A stretch of DNA of 64,000 bases from an uncultured Campylobacter sp. (GCF_938039205.1 NZ_CALHVM010000023.1:1-64000); one strand, 5' to 3'; positions 41,774-50,718 are shown, counted from the first letter of the stretch. A program made the numbers and translations. The notes: generated from the letters alone by a model not told the origin.

Positions 41774-41808
41774 TATAATAACTCTCAAATTTAAGTAAAG
41801 GACAAGCT
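41774..41808 (+). promoter_or_regulatory. Promoter of the TelA-YqiJ-flotillin operon
   Basis: A perfect TATAAT at 41774-41779 is followed by a ribosome site AAAGGA (about 41797-41802) and the TTG start at 41809. No other gene is between. Confidence 0.6.
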
Positions 41809-42876
41809 TTGAATCAAATCGCTAAAACGCCTCAAGACGTCGTCGCCTTACTCATAGAAAAAAGGAAAGAATTTAACGATCCCAAAGAATTTATCGTGTC
41901 GTTCGGCAAAGACGAACTAGGCGAGTTTGAGAAGCTAAACGGCGATATGGATATGAAAGTCGGCGACTTGCTTAGCATGAGTCAAAGCGTAGGAAGCTCG
42001 GTCGGCGAGTCGTTAAAGTCGGTCAAAAAATACTCCGCCGAACTCATCAAAGCAAGCGACAAGATGAAGGAGGGCGGACTGGGGGCGAAATTTATAAATT
42101 TCTTACTTGGCAAAGACCTAGCCGCCGAACTGGCTAGCAAATATCAAAGCGTGTCAAGCTTGTTTGAAGAAATCACGGCAAATTTAAAGCACTCGATAAA
42201 CGTTTTAGAAGCTAGAAACGCCGAAATCTCCGAGAAACAAAAGGAACTCTCGCTCATCATAGAAAGTCTAAAAGGCAAGATAGAAATTTTAAGCAAAACA
42301 GACGAGCTCATCGAAAATTTAGCGGCAAATCAAACAGACGAAGAGCAGAAAAAATTTCTCCTCGAAGAGGCGCTATTTTACATCCGTATGCATCTACAAA
42401 ATTTGCGTCAAGTGCTAGTCGTGATGCAGCAAAGCCTCGCAAACTACGCTACTATCAAGCACAATAACTCGCTTTTGAGTTTTGCCACGCAAAACACGAT
42501 CACAACTAGCATCACGGCGCTAAAAACCAACGTCTATATCGCAAGTGCAGCGCAGGAGGGCAAAAAGCAGCTAAAAGCGGTTTCTGAGATGGACAAGCTA
42601 GCTAGCGACGTCATCCTAAAAAATGCGCAGGACGTAAACGACACGGCAACGGACGTGATGGCAAAGGTCACAGGAGGCGCGCTAGATAACGAGAGCCTCG
42701 AAAAAGCGATAAATTTGATGATAGATTCGCTAGATAAGATAGAAAATTTCAAAAATGAGGCGTTGCCGAAAATGAAAGAAAATATCGCTAAAATATCGCA
42801 GATGAGTAAGACGCTAGAAAGCAAGGTAAATAAGCTCGAAAAGATCGAGCAAAGCGACGTGTATAGCATAGAGTAG
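41809..42876 (+). CDS. TelA-like toxic-anion-resistance family protein
   Basis: A 355-residue cytoplasmic, almost entirely helical protein. The C-terminal two-thirds follow the TelA/KlaA pattern: 'FLLEEALFYIRMHLQNLRQVLVVMQQSLANYATIKHNNSLL', then 'NTITTSITALKTNVYIASAAQEGKKQ' and 'LKNAQDVNDTATDVMA'. The start is TTG with a good ribosome site. It leads a three-gene operon with a YqiJ-like membrane protein and a flotillin. TelA proteins are linked to resistance to tellurite and to membrane stress, but the mechanism is unknown. Confidence 0.75.
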   Translation: MNQIAKTPQDVVALLIEKRKEFNDPKEFIVSFGKDELGEFEKLNGDMDMKVGDLLSMSQSVGSSVGESLKSVKKYSAELIKASDKMKEGGLGAKFINFLLGKDLAAELASKYQSVSSLFEEITANLKHSINVLEARNAEISEKQKELSLIIESLKGKIEILSKTDELIENLAANQTDEEQKKFLLEEALFYIRMHLQNLRQVLVVMQQSLANYATIKHNNSLLSFATQNTITTSITALKTNVYIASAAQEGKKQLKAVSEMDKLASDVILKNAQDVNDTATDVMAKVTGGALDNESLEKAINLMIDSLDKIENFKNEALPKMKENIAKISQMSKTLESKVNKLEKIEQSDVYSIE

Positions 42877-42937
42877 AGCGGAGTAAAGGTCAAATTTGAC
42901 CTCGCAAGCGGCAAAATTTAAAAACAAAAGGTAAAAG

Positions 42938-43558
42938 ATGGATCAAATTTTAGAGCTTCTCGGCAATAACCTCATATTTTCCGTTCCGCTGGTTATCGTT
43001 GTAGTTTTCGCCTTGCTTGAGGTTATTTTGATGATGACTGGATTTTCGGTGCTTGAGCCGATAAACGGGCTATTTGATGGAACGGACGGCATAGATGCGC
43101 CCGGCACAGAGCTGTTAGCTTGGGCGAACAAAGGCGGCGTGCCTAGCACCGTTTTCTACGGGATTTTGCTTATGAGTTTTGGAGCGTGCGGGCTTTTTAT
43201 CGTTAGCGTTTTTTACGGCTTAGCCTCGCCTGCGTGGTATATGAGCGCGGTTATCGCCGCGGTTTCGTTTTTTGCCGCTTTGGCTTGGACTAGATGGGTG
43301 AGCTTGCTTGCGGCAAAGTACCTGCCTCAGGTGCAAACGTCGGCCTTTAGTAAAAAGGAGCTTCTTGGCTGCGAATGCGAAGTCAAGGACTATAAAATAA
43401 CCAAAGAGCAAGGCGGCGACGTTAAAGTTGCGGATAAAAACGGAAAAGAACGTTTCGTTTTTGCAAGGGCTGCCGATGAAAAAGAGCTTGTAAAAGGCGA
43501 TATCGCGCTCATCGTTAGGATCGATAAAAATAACTTTTACATCAAGAAAAAACAGTAA
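42938..43558 (+). CDS. YqiJ-like membrane protein with OB-fold C terminus (NfeD-related)
   Basis: A 206-residue protein with three to four membrane helices (residues about 12-34, 70-95, 100-120) and a C-terminal OB-fold-like domain (GCECEVKDYKITKEQGGDVKVADKNGKERFVFA). This is the layout of YqiJ, the partner of the flotillin YqiK in E. coli. It follows the TelA-like gene by 61 bases and precedes the flotillin gene by 21 bases. Confidence 0.85.
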   Translation: MDQILELLGNNLIFSVPLVIVVVFALLEVILMMTGFSVLEPINGLFDGTDGIDAPGTELLAWANKGGVPSTVFYGILLMSFGACGLFIVSVFYGLASPAWYMSAVIAAVSFFAALAWTRWVSLLAAKYLPQVQTSAFSKKELLGCECEVKDYKITKEQGGDVKVADKNGKERFVFARAADEKELVKGDIALIVRIDKNNFYIKKKQ

Positions 43559-43579
43559 ATTTAATCTAAGGAGAATAGT

Positions 43580-45535
43580 ATGAACATTGACGGGATGACT
43601 TCTTTGGCCGTATTTGTCGGCATAGGACTCTTTTCTATCATCATTTTGGGTATCGTCTTTTCAAGGCTTTACCGAAAGACGACAAAGGAGCTTACGTTCG
43701 TGCGAACGGGCTTTGGCGGCGAAAAGGTCGTTGTGGACGGCGGCGCGCTGATACTGCCGATACTGCATGATTATATCGACATAAATATGCAGTCGATGAA
43801 AGTTACCGTAGCTCGCTCTAAAAGCGATAGCTTCATAACCAAAGATAGAATGCGCGTGGATATTACGGCTGATTTTTATATCAGAGTGGGCGAGGATAGA
43901 GAGTCTATCTCGCGCGCGGCACAGACGCTGGGTAAAAAAACAATCGATCTGCGCGAGCTAACCGGGCTGATAGAAGGCAAGCTCATCGCTACGCTCCGCT
44001 CGGTGGCAAGCTCGATGGAGATGAAAGAGCTACACGAGAAAAGGGATGAATTTAGCTCTCAGGTCAAAAATGCCATCGAAGCCGATCTATCTAAAAACGG
44101 CCTTCAGCTAGAGTCCGTATCTCTCACGTCGCTTGATCAAACGGCAAAAGAGTTTTTTAACGAAAACAACGCCTTTGACGCAGAAGGTTTAACAAGCCTA
44201 ACCCAAACTATCGAGGAGCGCAAAAAGCTACGAAACGATATCGAGCGCTCGACCGAGGTGCAAATCGCGCAGAAAAACTACGAAACGCAGTCGGAGAAAT
44301 TTGAAATCCAAAGAAAACAAGCCGAGGCTGAAGCGACGCAACAAACCAAGATAGCGAATTTCCAAGCCGAGCAAGAAGCGCTAAGAGCAAAAGAGGCCGA
44401 AAGTAGGCGAAAAGAGGCCGAAGAAGCCAAGATCGTCGCGAACAAAGCTATCGAAGAGGCGCAGATAAACAAAGCAAAGGCTATCAAAGAAACCGAGATC
44501 GAAAAGGAAAAAGCTCTCGAAATCGCCACTCAAAACAAAAACATCGAGATAGCCAAGAAAAATCAAGAAGTTGAAGAGGTCAGGATCGCCGCTCACAAAG
44601 CCATCGAACAGGCTGAAATCGAAAAGGCCAAAACCATAGAAACGGTGGAGGTGCAAAAGGCCAGAGTTGTCAAAGAAGCCGAGATAGAAAAGGAAAAAGT
44701 CATTGAGCTGGCAAATCAGAGCAAAAATATCGAAATCGCTAAAAAAGTCGAAGAAGAAGCCGTGGCTAAAACCCTAGCCAACGAGAAAAAGGCGCTAGAA
44801 GCCGCGTCGCTGGAAAAGATCAAAACCGCCTCCGAAATAGAACAAGCCGAACGTATCAAAAAGCTAGCTCTAATCGAAGCACAGCAAGACGCCGAGCAGC
44901 TATCTATCGAAAAAACCGTCGCCGCAAAGGCTGAAAAAGAGGCCGAGGAAAACCTAGCCGAAGCTGCCAAAATCAAAGCGATGGGCACAAGCGAAGCGCT
45001 AAAGATCAAAGCTACCGCAGAAGCCGAAGCCATAAAGATAACGGCTGAAGCCAACAGGCTAAACTACGAGGTCGAGGCTAAGGGTAAAACCGAGATAAAT
45101 AACGCCGAAAACATCGTCTCGGCGGCGATTTTGGAAAATAGATTTAAGCTCGCCTTGATCGAGTTTATGCCGCAAATCATCGCCCAGGTCGTAAAACCCG
45201 CAGAGAAAATCGACTCTATCAAAATCGTGCAAATGGCGGGCATGGGCGGCGCAAATCAGGGCGGTGCGGGTTCAAATGCTAACGGCGGCGTTAGCAACGC
45301 TGGAGCATCTCTCTCCGATCAAATCGTAAATGCGTCTCTAAACTATAAAGTAAATGCACCGATAATCGACGATCTAATGAAACAAGTCGGCATCGATCTA
45401 AACGGCGGGATACAAAATATCGCCTCGCCCCTGCTGGACGGTTGCGAAAAAGCTAAAGACGCGTCAAATTTTAGCGCAAAAGAGACTGAGAAATTTAATG
45501 CTGCAAGCGAACAAAAAGACGGCAAGAAAAAGTAA
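43580..45535 (+). CDS. Flotillin-like protein (YqiK family)
   Basis: A 651-residue membrane-anchored scaffold protein. One N-terminal membrane helix (residues about 8-28) is followed by an SPFH/band-7 domain to about residue 200 (ELTFVRTGFGGEKVVVDGG...MRVDITADFYIRVGEDRE). A coiled coil of roughly 280 residues, very rich in Ala, Glu and Lys with repeats such as 'KAIEEAQINKAKAIKETEIEKEKA', comes next. The C-terminal end carries Gly/Asn-rich 'GMGGANQGGAGSNANGG'. Flotillins organise membrane microdomains. It ends the operon with the TelA-like and YqiJ-like genes. Confidence 0.92.
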   Translation: MNIDGMTSLAVFVGIGLFSIIILGIVFSRLYRKTTKELTFVRTGFGGEKVVVDGGALILPILHDYIDINMQSMKVTVARSKSDSFITKDRMRVDITADFYIRVGEDRESISRAAQTLGKKTIDLRELTGLIEGKLIATLRSVASSMEMKELHEKRDEFSSQVKNAIEADLSKNGLQLESVSLTSLDQTAKEFFNENNAFDAEGLTSLTQTIEERKKLRNDIERSTEVQIAQKNYETQSEKFEIQRKQAEAEATQQTKIANFQAEQEALRAKEAESRRKEAEEAKIVANKAIEEAQINKAKAIKETEIEKEKALEIATQNKNIEIAKKNQEVEEVRIAAHKAIEQAEIEKAKTIETVEVQKARVVKEAEIEKEKVIELANQSKNIEIAKKVEEEAVAKTLANEKKALEAASLEKIKTASEIEQAERIKKLALIEAQQDAEQLSIEKTVAAKAEKEAEENLAEAAKIKAMGTSEALKIKATAEAEAIKITAEANRLNYEVEAKGKTEINNAENIVSAAILENRFKLALIEFMPQIIAQVVKPAEKIDSIKIVQMAGMGGANQGGAGSNANGGVSNAGASLSDQIVNASLNYKVNAPIIDDLMKQVGIDLNGGIQNIASPLLDGCEKAKDASNFSAKETEKFNAASEQKDGKKK

Positions 45536-45565
45536 ATCTAGCCTCAAATTTGATTAAAGTTGTGT

Positions 45566-45618
45566 AAAGGGGCGGCACACTAGCGCGGTAAAGCCGGCTA
45601 AATTTGGCCGTCCTTTTT
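45566..45618 (+). terminator. Possible terminator after the flotillin gene
   Basis: AAAGGGGCGGC (45566-45576) can pair, with one bulge, with GCCGTCCTTT (45607-45616), and a T6 run follows. The loop is about 30 bases and may hold a second small stem. The rest of the 335-base gap to yedE (to 45870) is AT-rich with no gene seen. Confidence 0.45.
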
Positions 45619-45870
45619 TACAATCAAAACAATAGCTGCTTTTTGTGGTTGTTTTTGGCATATTTTGAGCTGTCTGCACGGCTGTAAATTTAACATCTAC
45701 AAATTTTAAACACGTTTAATATTTATGTAAATTTAACTGCTTAAGTTAAATTTTATATTCCCTTTCAAATTTGATTAAATCCCAAGCAAATTTTATTAAT
45801 TTTTTATTTTAACATCAGTAAAATACAGCTTAAGAAATCGGGTCGATTTTACCTTTTCAAAGGACACTTC

Positions 45871-46938
45871 ATGAATTTTTCAAACACAAAATGGTTTATC
45901 GCCTCAGGTACGGCGCTTGGCGCTTTAGGCGCATTGCTTGTGTATTTTGGCAACCCCGGCAACATGGGGGTTTGCGCGGCTTGCTTTTTGCGCGATACGG
46001 CGGGAGCGCTCGGCTTTCACCGCGCAGGAGTCGTGCAGTACGTGCGCCCGGAGATCATCGGGCTCATTTTGGGCGGCTTTTTAGCTAGCGTGCTTTGGAC
46101 GAAGGAGTTTAGCGCTACCACGGGTTCGTCGCCTTTCGTGCGCTTTTTTCTCGGATTTTTCGCGATGATTGGCTGCCTCGTGTTTTTGGGCTGCCCGTGG
46201 AGGGCGTTTTTGCGTCTTGGCGGTGGCGATATGACGGCGATTGCAGGAGTCGTCGGTATTTTTGCGGGCGTGTGTGCGGGCGTATTTTTCAAAAAGCTCG
46301 GCTACGGCCTCACGCACGAGACTAAAACTCAGGCCGCGATAGGCGTTTTGCCGACGGTTATCGGTATTTTGCTGCTTGCTGCGCTTGCGTTTGGGCTAAA
46401 GCTCGGCGAAAACGGCGCGCTTTTTAGCTCTGCAAAGGGCCCCGGCTCCATGCACGCTCCGATCCTGATCTCGCTTGGATTTAGTATCGTCGTGGGCGCG
46501 CTAATGCACAAAAGCAAATTTTGTAGCGTAGGGGCGTTTGGTAGGCTTTTTAAAGGGGATTTCTCGATGTTTACTGGGATCATCAGTATCGTCGTTTTTG
46601 CCAGCATTGTAAATTTGGCGCTCGGGCAGTATAAATTCGGCTTTGAAGGCCAGCCTATCGCGCACAACGACGTGGTTTGGAACTTCCTTAGCATGACGCT
46701 AGCAGGGCTTTGCTTTAGCCTGAGCGAAGGCTGCCCGGGCAAGCATCTCGTGCAAATGGGCACGGGCAATCTAAGCTCGGTTATATTTGTCATCGGTATG
46801 GCGGCAGGTGCGGCCGTAGCGCATAACTTCTTGCTCGCTAGCTCTCCTAGCGCCATAACGGCAGCGGCTCCGTGGGCGGTAGCGATGGGGTTTGTTTTTG
46901 CGGTTTATGTGGGATTTTTCCATAAAAAAGCCGCTTGA
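45871..46938 (+). CDS. yedE: YedE-family selenium-metabolism membrane transporter
   Basis: A 355-residue integral membrane protein with about ten helices, of the YeeE/YedE family. The selenium-linked subgroup is indicated by 'NMGVCAACFLRDTAGALG', 'FLGCPWRAFLRLGGGD', 'SKFCSVGAFGRL' and 'LSEGCPGKHLVQMG', with conserved cysteines lining the predicted pore. It is thought to import a selenium (or sulfur) species for selenophosphate synthesis; this is a genomic inference from the family. It is transcribed alone but in the same window as selA, selB, yedF and selD. Confidence 0.88.
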   Translation: MNFSNTKWFIASGTALGALGALLVYFGNPGNMGVCAACFLRDTAGALGFHRAGVVQYVRPEIIGLILGGFLASVLWTKEFSATTGSSPFVRFFLGFFAMIGCLVFLGCPWRAFLRLGGGDMTAIAGVVGIFAGVCAGVFFKKLGYGLTHETKTQAAIGVLPTVIGILLLAALAFGLKLGENGALFSSAKGPGSMHAPILISLGFSIVVGALMHKSKFCSVGAFGRLFKGDFSMFTGIISIVVFASIVNLALGQYKFGFEGQPIAHNDVVWNFLSMTLAGLCFSLSEGCPGKHLVQMGTGNLSSVIFVIGMAAGAAVAHNFLLASSPSAITAAAPWAVAMGFVFAVYVGFFHKKAA

Positions 46939-47064
46939 TTCCCCATAAACGAAGGATTTCAAGCTTTAAAATTTTAAACCCGTTTCGGTTACGTATTTCA
47001 TATACGCGCCCTAACGGGTTAAAATTTTAAAGTTAAACTACGCCTATTCTGTCTGGAATATTTG
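46937..47064. repeat. Dispersed palindromic repeat, family 2, copy E
   Basis: Begins GATTCCCC right at the end of the yedE stop and ends CTGTCTGGAATATTTGTC, as in copy F. The interior pairs CTTTAAAATTTTAAACCCG (46964-46982) with CGGGTTAAAATTTTAAAG. The loop, CGGTTACGTATTTCATATAC followed by GCGCCC, is nearly identical to the centre of family-1 copy A. The remaining gap to 47298 holds no supported gene. Confidence 0.65.
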
Positions 47065-47298
47065 TCGTATATCTTGCTAAATTTATAAATTTGACATTTT
47101 CGCGGCGCGGGTCTCGGCGAGCGAAAGACGTAAATTTAACTTATATAAAAAGCGAGCTTGAATTTGACAAATTTGATGGCGGCTAAGAGTAAAAAGCAGG
47201 CTAAAACATAACCTAGCCTGCAAGAAATAAATCTTTTATCTAAAAAGTAGTCAAATTTGCTCGGCTCGTATACCAAACCAAAGCCGAGTCAATTAAAT

Positions 47299-47733
47299 TT
47301 AGCCCAAAAGCCCGGCCCCTTTTATCGCCTGACTGCGCTCTTTTGCGTAGATGCGCTCGCCTCCTACTACGTCGTATTTCCAAATCGGCGCGTTAGCCTT
47401 AAAGTCCTCAACAAACTCGTTTATCAGCTGCAAGGCGACCTTTCTTTGCGGGCTCACGACGCCTGCGACATAGGAGCTCTCGTGCACGGGCACGTCTCCG
47501 CGAGAATGCGCAAAAAGTACGTATGCACCCAGATCCTTCGCCTTTTGCTCCCAGCCAGCTAGCCATTTGCGCAGGATCGGCTCGTAGATGTCAAAGCTAA
47601 GCGCGCTTATGCCGCCTTCTTCGCGCACGATGCCGGTAAACGTGATGAGCGCGCCGCAGTTTTTGTCCTTAAACTCGTCGTACCAAGCGTTTGTGATCGC
47701 TTTGGCGTCGAGACTTCCTTCAAATATCTGCAT
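47299..47733 (-). CDS. moaE: Molybdopterin synthase catalytic subunit
   Basis: MoaE is the large subunit of molybdopterin synthase, which transfers sulfur from the MoaD C terminus to precursor Z (cPMP). The 144-residue protein contains 'GALITFTGIVREE', 'LSFDIYEPI', 'VLFAHSRGDVPVHESSYVAGVVSPQR' and 'IWKYDVVGGERI', with the catalytic-region Arg/His and Lys residues. It follows moaD on the minus strand by a single base and should be cotranslated. Confidence 0.95.
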   Translation of the reverse strand: MQIFEGSLDAKAITNAWYDEFKDKNCGALITFTGIVREEGGISALSFDIYEPILRKWLAGWEQKAKDLGAYVLFAHSRGDVPVHESSYVAGVVSPQRKVALQLINEFVEDFKANAPIWKYDVVGGERIYAKERSQAIKGAGLLG

Positions 47734-47734
47734 C

Positions 47735-47956
47735 TTAACCTCCGCAAACCGGCGGCAAAATGGAAATTTTATCCCCGTCTTTTAGTGGCGCGTCTAGTGA
47801 GCTTGCGATCTCGTCGTTTATGGCGACGGCGCAGATTTTTAGCCACTCGGACAGCTCCGCGTATTCGCCTAGTTTTTCTTTTACTTCGCTTAAATTTGCC
47901 GCTTCCAGCTTTAAATTATTCATCTTTATCGGGCCCAAAAACTCGATTTCTACCAT
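47735..47956 (-). CDS. moaD: Molybdopterin synthase sulfur-carrier subunit
   Basis: A 73-residue ubiquitin-like protein that carries the thiocarboxylate sulfur for MoaE. The C-terminal Gly-Gly is present in 'DGDKISILPPVCGG', and 'AVNDEIA'-like text ('CAVAINDEIAS') matches the family. Position directly before moaE confirms it. It supplies molybdopterin for formate dehydrogenase and other molybdoenzymes. Confidence 0.93.
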   Translation of the reverse strand: MVEIEFLGPIKMNNLKLEAANLSEVKEKLGEYAELSEWLKICAVAINDEIASSLDAPLKDGDKISILPPVCGG

Positions 47957-48012
47957 AAATTCGCCTTTGAAATTAAATTTTTTTCTTGATTTTACTTAAA
48001 AAAATATTTAGA

Positions 48013-48047
48013 TATACTTACGCGAAAATTTAAACAAAAGAGCCGTA
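48013..48047 (+). promoter_or_regulatory. Promoter of nspC
   Basis: TATACT at 48013-48018 lies 29 bases before the ATG at 48048, in AT-rich DNA between the divergent moaD and nspC genes. No strong ribosome site is evident (AAAGAG). Confidence 0.5.
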
Positions 48048-49187
48048 ATGAACGAAATATTAAGCAAAATAAAAACGCCCGCCTACGTCTGCGAAGAGGC
48101 CAAGGTGCGCAAAAATCTCGAAATTTTAAAACGCGTCAAGGATGAAAGCGGCGCAAAGGTGCTAGTCGCTCTAAAAGGCTTTGCATTTAGCGGCGTGATG
48201 GGGCTTGTCGGCAAGTATCTAGACGGCGCGACGTGTAGCGGCCTACATGAGGCTAAATTTGCCGCAAAATACGTTCGCGGCGAGATTCATACCTATTCGC
48301 CGGCATTTAAAGACGAGGACATAGATGAGGTGCTCTCACTCTCAAAACACGTGGTTTTTAACTCATTCGCGCAGTGGGCTAAATTTAAGCAAAAAGCTCT
48401 GGCTGCGGGCGTTACCTGCGGGCTTCGCGTAAATCCAGAGCTATCCGTCGCGCCGACTGACGCTTATAACCCGTGCGGCAGATATAGCCGCCTAGGCATC
48501 ACTCGCGCAAATTTCGACGCTGACGCGCTTGATGGTATCACGGGGCTACATTTTCACGCACTTTGCGAGGAGAGCGCGCAGAGTTTGGAGACCGTGCTGA
48601 TGGCGTTTGAGGAGAAATTTGGCGAATTTATCCCGCGCATGAAGTGGGTAAATTTCGGCGGCGGACATCACATAACCAAAGAGGGCTACGACGTAGATCT
48701 GCTCATAAATTTGATCAAAAATTTCCGCGCAAAATACGGCGTCGAGGTCTATATCGAGCCCGGCGAAGCGGTTGGCTGGCAGACGGGATTTTTAGCCGCT
48801 TCGGTACTTGATTTCGTGCAAAATGAAAAAACTATAGCCATCCTAGACGTCTCGGCCGAGGCGCATATGCCAGACACCGTGCTGATGCCGTACCGACCGG
48901 TGGTGCGAGGCGAGAGCAAAGGCGGTAAATTTAGCTACCGTTTTGGCGGAAATACCTGTCTAGCAGGCGATATCGTGGGGCTTGACGCGGGCGAGCCGGA
49001 GTATAAATTTGACGCGCCGCTAAGCGTGGGCGACAAAGTGATCTTTGAGGATCAGATCCACTATACGATCGTAAAAAACACGACCTTTAACGGTATAAAG
49101 CTGCCCGATTTACTCCTTTTAAAAGAAAACGGCGAGCTTGTAACCGTGCGGGAATTTGGCTTTGAAGAGTATGAGAGGCGAAACTAA
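48048..49187 (+). CDS. nspC: Carboxynorspermidine decarboxylase
   Basis: PLP enzyme of the alanine-racemase-fold decarboxylase group that makes spermidine or norspermidine from the carboxy form. The 379-residue protein begins 'IKTPAYVCEEAKVRKNLEIL', has the PLP-lysine motif 'VALKGFAF' at about residues 40-47, 'VNFGGGHHITKEGYDVDLLI', and 'PGEAVGWQTGFLAASVLDFV'. It completes the pathway begun by the carboxynorspermidine synthase gene at 32.3 kb. In Campylobacter this route replaces the usual SAM-dependent spermidine synthesis. Confidence 0.95.
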   Translation: MNEILSKIKTPAYVCEEAKVRKNLEILKRVKDESGAKVLVALKGFAFSGVMGLVGKYLDGATCSGLHEAKFAAKYVRGEIHTYSPAFKDEDIDEVLSLSKHVVFNSFAQWAKFKQKALAAGVTCGLRVNPELSVAPTDAYNPCGRYSRLGITRANFDADALDGITGLHFHALCEESAQSLETVLMAFEEKFGEFIPRMKWVNFGGGHHITKEGYDVDLLINLIKNFRAKYGVEVYIEPGEAVGWQTGFLAASVLDFVQNEKTIAILDVSAEAHMPDTVLMPYRPVVRGESKGGKFSYRFGGNTCLAGDIVGLDAGEPEYKFDAPLSVGDKVIFEDQIHYTIVKNTTFNGIKLPDLLLLKENGELVTVREFGFEEYERRN

Positions 49188-49630
49188 ATTTGCCTCCTGA
49201 AACTGCGCCCTTTAGGGTGCAAATTCGACGTTTGGGAGGGCGCCGTTTGTGGCTGTAAATTTAAATCAAATTTTACGCCAGGTTTCTGCCTGATATGCGC
49301 GTGCGCTAAACCCGTAGCTTTTCGGATTTAAATTTTGAAATTTGGTTTATCGCCCGCCAAATTTGCCGCAAATTTAATCACAAACGAAGTTAAATTTAAG
49401 ATAAATAAAATCTAGCTTATATAAATGAATTAATATAGCGGATTATAAATTTGACCTTGATTTTGATAAAAAAGCGCCACAACTGCCTAAAAATGCATTG
49501 TTTTGACGCTAAGCTTGCATTACGTTATTTTTTGATATAATTTCATGAAAATCCGCAAAATTTAGCCTTTGGCTGGATGCCGACCACGACGAGCTTTTTA
49601 AGGCGGAAAACAAAACCAAAGGGAGATAGC
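49188..49630 (+). promoter_or_regulatory. Intergenic region with fdhC promoter
   Basis: A 443-base gap. A short GC hairpin follows nspC (GCGCCCT-TT-AGGGTGC, 49205-49220), without a T run. A perfect TATAAT lies at 49536-49541 after a T6 run, giving an fdhC leader of about 85 bases, and GGGAG precedes the ATG at 49631. No gene is supported. Confidence 0.55.
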
Positions 49631-50578
49631 ATGACGAGAATTTTTAGTTTGCTTTCGGTTTTCGCCTGTTGGGCCTTCGCTATCGAGGCGAGTCCTAGCA
49701 CGAACCAGTATCAGAGCAATATCTGGGCTGCGGGTAGAATCGAGAACATTAAGCCTTACGAAGACGGTTTGGGGCCGATTTTCACGTTCATTCAGGGCAA
49801 CGACTACTTCGCGATAGCGGCCTTGTCGCTTATTTTGGCTGTTATCGGCGCGTTCGTTCTGCACTTTTTGATCATCGGACCGAAACACTTCAGCCACGAT
49901 GGCAAAAAAGTCTATGCATTTAATATGATAGAGCGCGTCGCTCACGGGCTAGCCGCGATATCGTGGATAGTGCTGGTACCGACCGGTATCATCATGATGT
50001 GGGGCGCGGAGCTTGGCGGCGGGGCTTTCGTGAGATTTTGCAAAAATATTCACGGGTTAGCCACTATTATATTTGCGGTATCCGTATTACCGATGCTGAT
50101 AGCTTGGACGAAAAGAATGCTACCGACGATCTACGACATCAGATGGATGCTGATCGTAGGCGGGTATCTTTCAAAAGTTAAGCGACCGGTACCTGCGGGT
50201 AAATTTAACGCCGGTCAAAAAGCATGGTACTGGGTCGCTATCCCCGGCGGTATCGTGATGATACTAACTGGTGCCGCGATGTTCTTCTTAGATTTTAAAA
50301 CGCCTGACGTCGCTACTTGGCTAGGCGTACCGCAAATCGAAGTCTTAAGAGCTTCTGCGCTAGTTCATAACGTTCTCGGTATAGTTTGCGCCGTATTTTT
50401 CCTGGTACACATATACATGGCTGCTATCGCGATACACGGCGCTATCTGGTCGATGGTAACGGGATATAAAGAAGAAGAAGAGGTTTATGTGCTTCACCAC
50501 TACTGGTATCAGGAACTCATCTCTAAAAATAAAATCCCCGTATCTGAATACGAAAAAACTTACGCGAAATTAAAATAA
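49631..50578 (+). CDS. fdhC: Formate dehydrogenase cytochrome b subunit
   Basis: Membrane di-haem cytochrome b that takes electrons from FdhB to the quinone pool. I choose the ATG at 49631 because GGGAG lies just upstream and the protein then starts with a signal-like segment (MTRIFSLLSVFACWAFA); an upstream in-frame start adds 18 unlikely residues. The 315-residue protein has four cytochrome helices with candidate haem ligands in 'MIERVAHGLAAISW', 'NIHGLATI' and 'LVHNVLGIVCAVFFLVHIYMA'. An N-terminal extra helix is typical of Epsilonproteobacterial FdhC. Unlike C. jejuni, where fdhC follows fdhB, it is 39 kb away and next to yedF-selD. Confidence 0.92.
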   Translation: MTRIFSLLSVFACWAFAIEASPSTNQYQSNIWAAGRIENIKPYEDGLGPIFTFIQGNDYFAIAALSLILAVIGAFVLHFLIIGPKHFSHDGKKVYAFNMIERVAHGLAAISWIVLVPTGIIMMWGAELGGGAFVRFCKNIHGLATIIFAVSVLPMLIAWTKRMLPTIYDIRWMLIVGGYLSKVKRPVPAGKFNAGQKAWYWVAIPGGIVMILTGAAMFFLDFKTPDVATWLGVPQIEVLRASALVHNVLGIVCAVFFLVHIYMAAIAIHGAIWSMVTGYKEEEEVYVLHHYWYQELISKNKIPVSEYEKTYAKLK

Positions 50579-50580
50579 TA

Positions 50581-50607
50581 AAAAAGGAGAAGTTTTTCTC
50601 CTTTTTT
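50581..50607 (+). terminator. Terminator of fdhC
   Basis: Stem AAAAAGGAGAA (50581-50591) with TTCTCCTTTTT (50596-50606), loop GTTT, running into more Ts. It starts three bases after the fdhC stop, so yedF-selD is a separate transcription unit. Confidence 0.9.
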
Positions 50608-50663
50608 ATTTTAAAGCCTAGGCTGAAATCCGCCTTTTTATACAAAATTTAAAATCTTTTAGA

Positions 50664-50718
50664 TAAAATCTCTCCTTAGACTTCAGGTTGAAGAGTAATA
50701 ATTTTTAAGGAAAAATCA
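50664..50718 (+). promoter_or_regulatory. Promoter of yedF-selD
   Basis: TAAAAT (50664-50669) is a plausible -10. It is followed by a small inverted repeat CTTCA-GGT-TGAAG (50680-50692) in the leader and an AAGGAAAA ribosome site before the ATG at 50719. The hairpin could be a regulatory feature. Confidence 0.45.

Noticed and set aside
44208..45054. Several minus-strand open frames opposite the flotillin gene
   Set aside because: They are antisense to the repetitive Ala/Glu/Lys coiled coil, whose codon pattern leaves the opposite strand open; their Ser/Phe/Ala-rich composition is an artefact.
47257..47562. 101-residue plus-strand frame over moaE
   Set aside because: It lies antisense to moaE, which has clear family motifs.
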